64,000 bases of DNA from Desulfospira joergensenii DSM 10085 (GTDB lineage Bacteria; Desulfobacterota; Desulfobacteria; Desulfobacterales; Desulfobacteraceae). How positions within the stretch are numbered: position 1 is the first letter of the stretch; the number at the start of each line of letters is the position of its first letter. Positions 56,900-64,000 of the stretch are shown here, one piece after another. The stretch spans positions 1,984,001 through 2,048,000 of the forward strand of contig NZ_ATUG01000002.1 in NCBI RefSeq assembly GCF_000420085.1. Direction: 5' to 3'. The translations under genes were made by a program, and so were the position numbers. Under the pieces are notes generated by a model, which had not been told where the DNA came from, did not search any database, and saw only the letters and a program-made list of their open reading frames with translations.

Positions 56900-57443
56900 A
56901 TTTCTCAATACAGTACGCCGGGATGTTCCGGGCTGCCCCAATCCATTGATCAAAGAGGAGGTTTTAACGGCAGCTATCGAATTTTGCCGACGTACCTGGG
57001 CTTATACCGATGATATCAATCAGCCTGTTTTTAAAGGGGATGAAACCATAACGGTTTCGTTGCCTGAAGGAACATGGATCGTTGGCGTCAATCATTACAC
57101 CTACAGCAACGGAGATAAGGTGTATGAGGTCGATTCATCAGGAAATATCATCACCCTTGAGGATCCAATCCCATATGATTTTGACATGGTTATTAATGTC
57201 GCCTTAAAACCTTTGGAGACAGTTTCCTCCCTTCCGAATTTTCTTTTCAATGACTGGTTTCAAACCATTGCGGCTGGGGCTAAAGCCAAGTTGATGATCA
57301 TGCCCGGGAGGGCATGGAGTAACCCGAACCTGGCCGTTATCCATTCTGATGTGTTCGAAGATGGGGTAGGGGACGCCATGCGGGAACAATTCTCCAAAAC
57401 CATGCCCACAGAGAAAAGGACGGCCAGAAGGCAATGGCTTTAA
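56892..57443 (+). CDS. head-tail connector region protein, 183 aa
   Basis: A protein with a helical start (RFLNTVRRDVPGCPNPLIKEEVLTAAIEFCRRTWAY) and a beta core (ETITVSLPEGTWIVGVNHYTY), ending in a helical tail. It follows the adaptor and precedes the large tail protein in translational overlaps of 8 and 10 bp. Its layout resembles stoppers or second adaptors of podoviruses. The role is inferred by place. Confidence 0.65.
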   Translation: MDRFLNTVRRDVPGCPNPLIKEEVLTAAIEFCRRTWAYTDDINQPVFKGDETITVSLPEGTWIVGVNHYTYSNGDKVYEVDSSGNIITLEDPIPYDFDMVINVALKPLETVSSLPNFLFNDWFQTIAAGAKAKLMIMPGRAWSNPNLAVIHSDVFEDGVGDAMREQFSKTMPTEKRTARRQWL

Positions 57444-59173
57444 TTGATATCTCCATATTCAAGGGAGAGATCCCTAGGGTTTCTGAAAAACTCCTCCCAA
57501 ACGAAAATGCAGCCAGGGCAATAAACTGTGATTTGGCTTCCGGGGCATTGAAGCCAATCAAAGGCCTGGTTTCGAAAGAGACTTTGCAGGTGGGGGCAGA
57601 GACTGTTTACCGCCTTGGTGACCGTTGGCTTCAATGGAGAAACAAAGTAGATATCATAGAATCCCTGGTCTACAACTCAGGTGGAAGGATTATTTTTACA
57701 GGCGATCATTACCCCAAAGAGACAAATTCAGTCCTGGCTTTGGGAGGGACAACTCCCTATCCATCAGCAACCAGGAGATTAGGAATCTCTGCACCTACAT
57801 CAGCCCCAAGTCATGCAATATCTTCGGCCGGGTCCGGAACTGTGATCGAAGTATCTTTCTGTTACACCAGGGTGGGAGAATGGGAGGATGACACCATAGT
57901 TGAATCAGCTCCGTCTCCTCCTACCAATAACATCAGCACAGAAAACGATTCCACGATTAAAATTGACGACTTCATAGATGCTTCGGAAGAAGGAAGTTTT
58001 ACGACCCATTATTATATCTACCGCTTGAACGCCGGTGATTCGGGTGCAGAATTCCAATACGCGGGAAAGCTGGCTAAAACCGATGATCCCCTGGAGTTCT
58101 ACGACAATTTGGGCGTAACTGATTTGGGTGAAGTCTTACCTACAACAGGATGGACTGTCCCAATAGATGATTTGAAGGGGCTCATAACAGGGTCTAACGG
58201 TATCGCCTTCGGTTTCAATGATAATACCCTTCACCCATCTGAACTTTTTATTCCCTACGCATTCCCAGATGAGTATAAGCTGCCCGTCGCTTCGGAAATC
58301 GTTGGATTAGGATTTAACGGAACGGCTGTTGTTGTATTGACAAAAACAGTGCCTTTCCTGGTTTACGGATCAGATCCGGCGTCCCTGTCTCTCGAAATAA
58401 GGCCGGTACAGCTTCCATGCAAGTCTGATAGGTCCATTGTCAGCTTCCCGGGGGGAGTCATCTATTCTTGTCCGGTTGGGCTGGCTTTGGTTAATTCTGA
58501 TGGGGTTGCTTCAGTCATTACTCAGCACCTGTTTACCCAAGAGCAATGGTCAGCACTCGGACCGGAAAAGGTCTTCGCCTTTTATTATGACGATACATAC
58601 ATCGCTTTTTTCAAGGGCACTTCAATCGGGATTGAATTCAAGCCTGGAAATAACGAGATCAGGCGATTTGATCTTGGTAGGCCGGTTTATGACGGCAGAT
58701 ATGTTTCAACGGTCAGTACGAATGTCTATAGTCTCCTTGATTCCGGAGGAAACACGCTTCTTACCTCAGATGGTTTTGAGATCCATGTTATCGGAGACGA
58801 ATATTCTCTGACATTTGACACCCTATATCTGATTCAGGCCAACAATGATTTGGATTTTTCCCAAAGGGATTTGGTGGCGTGGCAGGTCGGGGACCTGATG
58901 GACTTCGAGTGGGCAACAAAGGTTTTCACCAGCATCAGGCAAATCGTCTTAACTGCCGGGATTCTGATCGGGGATTTCACGAATGGGCCGGTAACTATTG
59001 ATTTGTTCATTGATGGTGTTCTCGAAGAATCAAAGGTCATCTCAGACAATGAAATTTTCAGATTTACCAATAGAAAAAGAGGTTCTCGGTTTCAGGTCAT
59101 TCTGAGAGGTAAGGGAAAGGTAGATAGAATCGTTCTTGGTCGGTCTGCATTCGAAATTATGAAGGGCTTTTAA
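57434..59173 (+). CDS. large tail/nozzle-like structural protein, 579 aa
   Basis: This protein has the organisation of podovirus tail nozzle or tubular proteins: a start (IFKGEIPRVSEKLLPNENAARAINCDL) that recurs in such phage proteins, then repeated beta-propeller-like units (GSNGIAFGFNDNTLHPSELFIPYAFPDEY and GVIYSCPVGLALVNSDG). No enzyme motif is seen. It overlaps the connector gene by 10 bp and is followed without gap by the next small gene. Function by place and family memory, so moderate certainty. Confidence 0.7.
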   Translation: MALIDISIFKGEIPRVSEKLLPNENAARAINCDLASGALKPIKGLVSKETLQVGAETVYRLGDRWLQWRNKVDIIESLVYNSGGRIIFTGDHYPKETNSVLALGGTTPYPSATRRLGISAPTSAPSHAISSAGSGTVIEVSFCYTRVGEWEDDTIVESAPSPPTNNISTENDSTIKIDDFIDASEEGSFTTHYYIYRLNAGDSGAEFQYAGKLAKTDDPLEFYDNLGVTDLGEVLPTTGWTVPIDDLKGLITGSNGIAFGFNDNTLHPSELFIPYAFPDEYKLPVASEIVGLGFNGTAVVVLTKTVPFLVYGSDPASLSLEIRPVQLPCKSDRSIVSFPGGVIYSCPVGLALVNSDGVASVITQHLFTQEQWSALGPEKVFAFYYDDTYIAFFKGTSIGIEFKPGNNEIRRFDLGRPVYDGRYVSTVSTNVYSLLDSGGNTLLTSDGFEIHVIGDEYSLTFDTLYLIQANNDLDFSQRDLVAWQVGDLMDFEWATKVFTSIRQIVLTAGILIGDFTNGPVTIDLFIDGVLEESKVISDNEIFRFTNRKRGSRFQVILRGKGKVDRIVLGRSAFEIMKGF

Positions 59174-59380
59174 ATGACAGCTAATATTCCAAGGGTTTCA
59201 GGTCAGACATTTGTTGATGCGGTCAAAGATGTGCTCGATACGCTGACCGGAAAAAAAAGAAAGGCCAAATACGACAGGGCTTTGACTGTCAGGGATTTGG
59301 AGCGTCTTAAAATAAACGGTACTCCAATAGATTTGGACAGATTTCTTAAATCCGATAAGCAAAATCCATATTCCATATAG
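59174..59380 (+). CDS. small tail-region protein, 68 aa
   Basis: The ATG directly follows the stop of the nozzle-like gene. The protein is basic and helical (FVDAVKDVLDTLTGKKRKAKYDRALTVRDLERLKI). No family is recognised; it is probably an assembly or tail accessory protein. Confidence 0.6.
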   Translation: MTANIPRVSGQTFVDAVKDVLDTLTGKKRKAKYDRALTVRDLERLKINGTPIDLDRFLKSDKQNPYSI

Positions 59381-59389
59381 GAAGCAAAA

Positions 59390-60013
59390 ATGAGTAGTCC
59401 ATACACAATTCCTTATTCAGGAGCACAGATAGCAGAGGCCCTGGCGTCTGCCATGAGATTGCCTTCTTCTTTATCTGGTCTTTCCGGATCCATCATCGTC
59501 GTAAATGGTGACGAAGACGGGTTTGAGATCATAGGGCGTGATATTCCGGATGGATTTTCGATTGTTTTTAATAATGCAGCCGTCCCAACTGGATACTCCG
59601 CAGATCCCTGGTCCGATAATGTAAGTCTTATTATCGGGCCTACCTATGGATCTGGAAACGCTGCGGGGGCAAGTCCGACCTCTTGGCAAACAGAACTAAG
59701 CGTTGGTGAGCATGCCTTAACTGAGGCAGAGATGTACCCACATGCTCATAGCGAGGGGTCCCTTGTTACGGACACAGACACGCATGGTCATACCGTATCT
59801 GCCGGGAACGGAACAGTAGATGTGGGTCCAATAGCAGGAAGGGGGCTAGCATCTGCCATTATCTCAGTCGCAACAAGCAGTGATTCTCATGGCCATGGTG
59901 TTAATGGAGCCACGGGTTCTATTGGAAGCGGAGTTGGGCACGATCACCCACTCACACAAGACACTTACGACCCCAAATATCAAATCATGATAACCGGAAC
60001 AAGGGCAGCATAA
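59390..60013 (+). CDS. tail fibre/collar-like protein with His-rich turns
   Basis: This 207-residue protein has a beta-rich, Gly/Ser/Thr-rich C-terminal half with repeated metal-type motifs HAHSEG, DTHGHT, SDSHGHG and GHDHP. Such HxH pairs bind iron in phage tail-collar and tail-fibre trimers. The N-terminal part (MSSPYTIPYSGAQIAEALASAM) resembles the attachment part of short fibres. It may be the receptor-binding tip or a collar spike. Confidence 0.75.
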   Translation: MSSPYTIPYSGAQIAEALASAMRLPSSLSGLSGSIIVVNGDEDGFEIIGRDIPDGFSIVFNNAAVPTGYSADPWSDNVSLIIGPTYGSGNAAGASPTSWQTELSVGEHALTEAEMYPHAHSEGSLVTDTDTHGHTVSAGNGTVDVGPIAGRGLASAIISVATSSDSHGHGVNGATGSIGSGVGHDHPLTQDTYDPKYQIMITGTRAA

Positions 60014-60023
60014 AGGAGAAAAA

Positions 60024-60536
60024 ATGGCCTTAAAAAATTTTATTAAACCAGATTATTACACCCGGGTAAGCCGGATTGAAGTGAACAAGGAGTCTGATTC
60101 AATCTTTTTCTCCGTAACCGTCTTTGAAACAGAGGCTTGTGAGAGGGTTGTTTTCGGCCCTATCGGGTATCAGATCAACCGAGCGGAGCAAGAGCGGGTG
60201 TTCCTTTCTGATGCGTCCAAATTCTTTCCGGTTGCTCCAGAATACCCTGAAGTTTGTGCGCAAAGGGACGCCATGGTCCCGGAATGGACTCCAAGCTCCA
60301 CCCAGGCGGAAAAAGATGAATACAACGCGGCAAGGACAAAGTGGTTATCCGATATGTCAGCGTATAAGGAGGAATTGCAGACCGCTAATACAAATGCCAT
60401 GGCAAAAGCCAAGACCGACAACGAGTTTGAAAAGCATTTTTCAGACAAGAAAAAATACGATGACAGCAATCCCACGGCCTGCGCTTACAATTATCTGAAA
60501 ACCCTGCCGGTATTCGAGGGCGTGATTGATGCCTAA
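60024..60536 (+). CDS. tail-region protein, 170 aa
   Basis: AAAGGAGAAAAA gives a strong ribosome binding site. The protein has a beta start (IEVNKESDSIFFSVTVFE), a middle, and a helical hairpin (YKEELQTANTNAMAKAKTDNEFEKHF). It follows the fibre-like gene, where fibre chaperones and tail accessory proteins are common, but I cannot assign one. It overlaps the next gene by 8 bp. Confidence 0.6.
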   Translation: MALKNFIKPDYYTRVSRIEVNKESDSIFFSVTVFETEACERVVFGPIGYQINRAEQERVFLSDASKFFPVAPEYPEVCAQRDAMVPEWTPSSTQAEKDEYNAARTKWLSDMSAYKEELQTANTNAMAKAKTDNEFEKHFSDKKKYDDSNPTACAYNYLKTLPVFEGVIDA

Positions 60537-61092
60537 AAGACGACCCTGTATACGAGGCTTGAAAGAGTATAAGGGCGGATGCCCAGCACAAGATTGGGAT
60601 CCAGCTACTGGGAATGGTTGCCCTGCATGGCCGACATGCGAACTTGAGTCTATCAGGATAGATCGAAAAAACCGGCCATGCGTATATGGGTTAAGGCGCT
60701 TTGAAAAAAACGGATGCCCTGAAAAATATTGGGATCCATCTGCGGGTGAAGGATGTCCGTTCTGGCGAGAATATATTGTGCCGGATCCGGATGAGGCAAA
60801 TCCTAAAAAAACCAAAGTAATTCGGGACTGTTCTTTTGGTTTCCTGGAATTCTGGCTTCGGGAATCAGTGAAGATGTCAGAGAGCAACCGGGCCACCACA
60901 GAAACATTCAGAAACGGGATGTGTGAAGTTGGGAGTGACGGCAAGGTTTATCCCAAGGCGAGTCCGATTGATGCAGCTATTTTTTCCGCCCTTCAGCCGT
61001 TGGTCCAGATTATTCCGGTTCTACAAAGGGCATTGGAAGACAAAGCCCTTCTTGAGGCTAATGGGCTAAAACGAATTGAGACCAAAGAATGA
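60529..61092 (+). CDS. duplicated-motif Cys/Trp-rich prophage protein, 187 aa
   Basis: The first 80 residues contain an internal repeat of about 40 residues: CIRGLKEYKGGCPAQDWDPATGNGCPAW and CVYGLRRFEKNGCPEKYWDPSAGEGCPFW. Each has three Cys and conserved Trp-Asp-Pro, likely small metal or disulfide folds. The C-terminal half is helical. The role is unknown; the neighbours are tail and ejection genes. ATG 60529 is preferred to the TTG before it. Confidence 0.65.
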   Translation: MPKRRPCIRGLKEYKGGCPAQDWDPATGNGCPAWPTCELESIRIDRKNRPCVYGLRRFEKNGCPEKYWDPSAGEGCPFWREYIVPDPDEANPKKTKVIRDCSFGFLEFWLRESVKMSESNRATTETFRNGMCEVGSDGKVYPKASPIDAAIFSALQPLVQIIPVLQRALEDKALLEANGLKRIETKE

Positions 61093-61619
61093 ATTTTGCT
61101 CTTGTCCCATATACCGAGATCGACGGGCAGATGAATTTCAAGAATTCCAGAATAAAGGAACTGTTTTCCCGCATGCAGGCCGACCATACGGACGGGGTTG
61201 TTTACTGCCACGAATACATTAAATCTCCTGAAGAATTCTTGAGATATGTCAGGAGAAGCGATGTCCGCCTGTATTTCATGTTTGTTGATAAAGAAATGGT
61301 GGGCTGGACGATTCTTGATCGGATTGAAGGGCGCGTAGCGTTCGGGAGTTTCTGCTATTTCTCTTCGTTCTGGGGAAAGGAGACCGTGTGGGCAAGCAGG
61401 AAAATCGTTGAAACGCTTTTTTCCATAAAAGACCAGAACGAAGTCCCATTACTCGATTTGCTGGTTGGATTTGTGGCCACATGGAACAAACACGCGATAA
61501 TGCACTTAACGGCATGCGGGTGGTTAAGTCTGGGGATTTTGCCGTCTGCGGTGTGGAACCCAAAGGAAAAAAAGAGCGAACCAGCAATGTGCTTTTATTG
61601 CGAGAGGGGGGGCCAATGA
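61089..61619 (+). CDS. GNAT-like protein of the tail region, 176 aa
   Basis: The sequence VRLYFMFVDKEMVGWTILDRIEGRVAFGSFCYFSSFWGKETVWASRKIVETLFS has the strand and helix order of an acetyltransferase fold, but the pyrophosphate-binding R/Q-x-x-G-x-G/A motif is not clear, so the protein may have lost enzymatic use. Similar proteins occur in this place in related podovirus-like prophages. It overlaps its neighbours by 4 bp on both sides. Confidence 0.6.
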   Translation: MNFALVPYTEIDGQMNFKNSRIKELFSRMQADHTDGVVYCHEYIKSPEEFLRYVRRSDVRLYFMFVDKEMVGWTILDRIEGRVAFGSFCYFSSFWGKETVWASRKIVETLFSIKDQNEVPLLDLLVGFVATWNKHAIMHLTACGWLSLGILPSAVWNPKEKKSEPAMCFYCERGGQ

Positions 61620-62335
61620 AAAGATTTAAGTACGACATGAGCAAAGCAGTGAGGGATACCCCTGCCGAGTTTAAGCTTAATTATTTGGAGGGTAGCTTAA
61701 TCCAGGCGTTTGGAAGTGGCGGTGGGGGCGGAGATAGCTTTGATGCCGCCTATAATGCAAGGATGGCGACTATAGCTGAAGATTATGCCGATCTTTACGG
61801 TGAGGACCATGATTTTTATAAGCAGTACTACCAGCCCATGGAAAAGGCTCAAATTGCGGCAAACATGGAGTTGATTCCATCTGAAACAGCCCTTGCAAAA
61901 GCCGGAAATGAGTCCGCACTTTCTTTGCTTCCGACACAGACTGAATTGACGCAGGCCCAGAACGAATCGGCTCTTTCACTCATCCCGGGTCAAACGGAAC
62001 TCGCCCAAAAAGAATTGGAATACGGTTCAGCGGCCATCGATGCAAAAACTCCTGTCATGAATGCATTTTATAAAGAATCACTGGAAGGAGTTGATGTAGA
62101 GGACCGGGCAAACAAGGCGGCGGCCTACGTGTCCCAGGCATTTGATACATCTAATGCCATACTTGGCAGGAGCACGGCCAGGATGGGTGTTAATCCGAAT
62201 TCTGGAAGGTATGCTTCACTGACCACAAGCAATGCCCTGGACCGGGCCAAAGCCGTTGCATCCGCCAAAACAACGGCCCGCACAAATGCTGAAGATGAAA
62301 ACTATCAACGGCTTACCAATGCTATGGGGTATTAA
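61616..62335 (+). CDS. ejection-like protein with internal repeats, 239 aa
   Basis: Starting at ATG 61616 (overlap ATGA), this protein has a Gly-rich segment (GSGGGGGDSFDAAYNARMA), then three imperfect repeats of about 18 residues centred on IPSETALAKAGNESALS, LPTQTELTQAQNESALS and IPGQTELAQKELE, and a helical Ala-rich end. This pattern is common in internal virion proteins of podoviruses, which are thrown into the host cell with DNA. The function is inferred. Confidence 0.65.
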   Translation: MKRFKYDMSKAVRDTPAEFKLNYLEGSLIQAFGSGGGGGDSFDAAYNARMATIAEDYADLYGEDHDFYKQYYQPMEKAQIAANMELIPSETALAKAGNESALSLLPTQTELTQAQNESALSLIPGQTELAQKELEYGSAAIDAKTPVMNAFYKESLEGVDVEDRANKAAAYVSQAFDTSNAILGRSTARMGVNPNSGRYASLTTSNALDRAKAVASAKTTARTNAEDENYQRLTNAMGY

Positions 62336-62337
62336 TC

Positions 62338-62619
62338 ATGCCACTTTATCAGGTTGAAAATCCAATGGGCCGGGCGATGAGCAGTCTTGACGCGTCATCA
62401 AATGCCTATAAATCAATGATGCCGAATATTCCCGCGAATCAGAAGCCTGGGCCGACGCCTGGTGGGGCTATTCTGTCTGGGGCTGGGGGGGCTATGATGG
62501 GGGCTCAAGTAGGAGCAATGACGGCAGCCGAAGGGGCAAAAGGCCTTGCAGCTGTCGGAGGTCCATGGGCACTTGGGATTGGTACAGGTATTGGTCTTTT
62601 GTCGTATTTCTTATCGTGA
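62338..62619 (+). CDS. Gly/Ala-rich small protein, possible ejection or membrane-active, 93 aa
   Basis: The C-terminal half (GGAILSGAGGAMMGAQVGAMTAAEGAKGLAAVGGPWALGIGTGIGLLSYFLS) is a glycine-zipper-like hydrophobic stretch that could insert into membranes, and the start is polar. It sits between two internal-virion-type genes. A role in DNA ejection across the host membrane is plausible. Its 3' end overlaps the 3' end of the opposing lipoprotein gene by 9 bp. Confidence 0.6.
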   Translation: MPLYQVENPMGRAMSSLDASSNAYKSMMPNIPANQKPGPTPGGAILSGAGGAMMGAQVGAMTAAEGAKGLAAVGGPWALGIGTGIGLLSYFLS

Positions 62620-62946
62620 TGGCATGGGAATGGCAATAGTAACACCGCCAACAATGATTTGTTTCTGTCCCCTTATTTCTTCCCATCCAATTAAGCTGTC
62701 ATTTTGGTTGAAAACAAAATAATAAGGCCGAGTTCCGATGTCATGTGAGTCATACATGGGGTACTTAAGGAGAAAACAGCCATCAATAAAATCAGTGCTT
62801 ACAGGAGCCTTATCATTAAAGAATTTAGCCAATTCAGATCGAGAAATTCCAGGCTGAAGAGAGTTTAATTTTGAAAGGTCAGGACCCTTTGAGGCACATC
62901 CAAAAATGAACAAAGAAATGCAAGCAAACAAGAAACATTTTTTCAT
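62611..62946 (-). CDS. lipoprotein moron on the opposite strand
   Basis: The minus strand holds a gene of 111 residues with a lipoprotein signal (MKKCFLFACISLFIFGC), a strong ribosome binding site AAAAGGAGGGCGTT, and a small globular domain (LQPGISRSELAKFFNDKAPVSTDF and YPMYDSHDIGTRPYYFVF) that recalls small BamE/SmpA-like outer-membrane lipoproteins. It is opposite to all structural genes around it, as expected for a moron expressed in the lysogen. It might alter the host envelope or exclude other phages. Confidence 0.75.
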   Translation of the reverse strand: MKKCFLFACISLFIFGCASKGPDLSKLNSLQPGISRSELAKFFNDKAPVSTDFIDGCFLLKYPMYDSHDIGTRPYYFVFNQNDSLIGWEEIRGQKQIIVGGVTIAIPMPSR

Positions 62947-63005
62947 AACGCCCTCCTTTTTCAAGGAAAGTAATATCAGGGAAGTCAAAAATCAAGGAGA
63001 ATATC

Positions 63006-64000
63006 ATGCCGGATAAATGGGGAAGGGTAGGATACAACGATTTCATGGGCATTGCCAATGTGTTTGGGCAGATCAATAACTTGAACAAGCAGAATCAGTA
63101 TTATAACCGCCAGAACCAGGAGCAAGCCAAGAAGGATCAGACTCACAAGGATGCCGTGACCAATTACGCCATCTTGGGAAAGGATCCGGAATCCCAGAAT
63201 TTGGTGGGGGGGCCGGAGGCCCAAGTACAGGCCCGGGACTGGATAGATCGCGGCAACAAATACATGGAATCCATTTCGGACGCCAAAGAACGGAAGCAGG
63301 CCAAAGAGATTTCAGAACTTTATCTTTCCGGACAGTGGGAGAATCTGTCTCCGGAAAAGAAAAAGAAATATTCGGCTTCAGCTGTGGCCCAGGGGGAGAT
63401 AGTTGCAGCTAACTATTTTAAGGGCCAGACAGATGCAAGAAAGGCCATTGAGGAGACAAAAGAAGCCTTGGCAAAGGAAGGTTATAATAATCTCCTTGAA
63501 TATCGGAAATATATCAGCAAGGCTCTGCAATCAGGGGATCAGGCCGGGGCTGCCACCCTTATCTCCGATTTGTCAAAGAAAATGAATCATCCGTATCAAT
63601 ATGAATACGATCCGCAAACAGGACGGTTAAAGGAATACTATCTTCATTCCGGATCCGGCCGGCACGAACCGACAGGCGGAAATCTTTCAATGGAAGATGC
63701 GGTCAATATGATTATGAATATCACGCCTGAACAGTTCAAGGTCGCTCAATATACCCACCTGGAATCGATTACCGGTTGGAACGAGGAGGCCCGGAAACCT
63801 TCCGGGAGTTCCGATGGTGGCCGTGGCCAGTACTACACCAAGGGGGGAAAAGAGTATTACATTTATCCTCAGAAAGCCATTGAGAACGGAGTCCAGCAAC
63901 ACTATGTGGTTATGGATGACGAAAACAATAAAACGGCCTACAAGTCAATGGCCGAGCTTCAACAGGCCGGTTTCCGGTACCAGGATCTGAAGAGGGAAAA
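63006..64000 (+). CDS. large virion protein, open at the window edge
   Basis: AAGGAGAATATC precedes the ATG; the frame continues past the right end (at least 331 residues). The N-terminal part is a coiled coil rich in Asn, Gln and Lys (FGQINNLNKQNQYYNRQNQEQAKKDQ), followed by helical segments (YLSGQWENLSPEKKKKY and GQTDARKAIEETKEALAKEGY). Together with the preceding genes it looks like a long internal virion (ejection) protein, but the missing end prevents a decision; a C-terminal lysozyme domain would be expected if so. Confidence 0.65.
   Translation, partial: MPDKWGRVGYNDFMGIANVFGQINNLNKQNQYYNRQNQEQAKKDQTHKDAVTNYAILGKDPESQNLVGGPEAQVQARDWIDRGNKYMESISDAKERKQAKEISELYLSGQWENLSPEKKKKYSASAVAQGEIVAANYFKGQTDARKAIEETKEALAKEGYNNLLEYRKYISKALQSGDQAGAATLISDLSKKMNHPYQYEYDPQTGRLKEYYLHSGSGRHEPTGGNLSMEDAVNMIMNITPEQFKVAQYTHLESITGWNEEARKPSGSSDGGRGQYYTKGGKEYYIYPQKAIENGVQQHYVVMDDENNKTAYKSMAELQQAGFRYQDLKRE

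Noticed and set aside
1..64000. CRISPR array, rRNA operon or insertion sequence
   Set aside because: I looked for evenly spaced short repeats, rRNA signatures and transposase genes with terminal inverted repeats and found none; the repeats present are those listed.

Overview
The window joins a bacterial chromosome (about 1 to 26.18 kb) to the left part of an integrated tailed prophage (26.18 kb to the right edge, where it is still open). The chromosomal part carries a complete dsrMKJOP operon (18.6-23.7 kb), the membrane complex that passes electrons towards dissimilatory sulfite reduction. That, the high-GC Gram-negative gene content (RND efflux system, PagL-type outer-membrane deacylase, Tat-exported ferredoxin) and the protein styles point to a sulfate-reducing deltaproteobacterium of the Desulfobacter/Desulfobacterium kind. 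The genus is inference.

Chromosome, left to right: an unknown 309-residue protein; a DUF4442 hotdog protein; a three-gene RND efflux operon (outer-membrane lipoprotein, adaptor, pump); a small Cys-rich protein overlapping an RlmK-like rRNA methyltransferase; a large hybrid histidine kinase; a degenerate KaiC-like/HTH/cupin fusion facing an FMN-binding glutamate-synthase-family protein, whose upstream region holds a perfect 21-bp inverted repeat; a MarR plus GNAT operon with a palindromic operator; a small rhodanese whose reading frame contains two UGA codons where catalytic cysteine is expected (a likely selenoprotein with Sec-Gly-Sec); an unknown radical-SAM protein; the dsr operon with a strong terminator and an RsbRD-like gene upstream; pagL; and two short conserved genes.

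The junction holds two successive copies of the 3' half of tRNA-Ser(GCU), each with its own hairpin terminator. The outer copy (25.6 kb) is decayed, the inner one (26.2 kb) is intact and lies beside a tyrosine integrase. Between them sits a Com-like zinc protein. This reads as repeated integration at one tRNA gene, the older element being almost gone.

Prophage: integrase and excisionase-like gene (26.4-27.8 kb); a leftward block of small accessory genes with a radical-SAM-like Gp37/Gp68 protein, a duplicated Cys-rich gene, an ASCH protein and a Dam-type methylase (27.8-33.3 kb); secreted and membrane morons (33.4-35.5 kb); an immunity switch with CI-like and Cro-like genes and three similar operators (35.5-36.3 kb); a recombination/replication block with Mre11/Rad50-like nuclease, SF2 helicase, Nudix protein, DUF4373-type replication protein and RuvC-like nuclease (37.1-47.9 kb); then packaging and virion genes (terminase, P22-like portal, scaffold, N4-gp56-type capsid, connector and tail proteins, ejection-type proteins) from 48.4 kb on. 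The gene set suggests a short-tailed phage.

The signals most worth attention are the two-UGA rhodanese (16.5-16.8 kb); an about 80-bp repeat inserted in the same reading frame in two unrelated prophage genes (32.5 kb in the methylase and 46.4 kb in a zinc-ribbon protein); the double tRNA attachment relics; and the three-operator immunity region.
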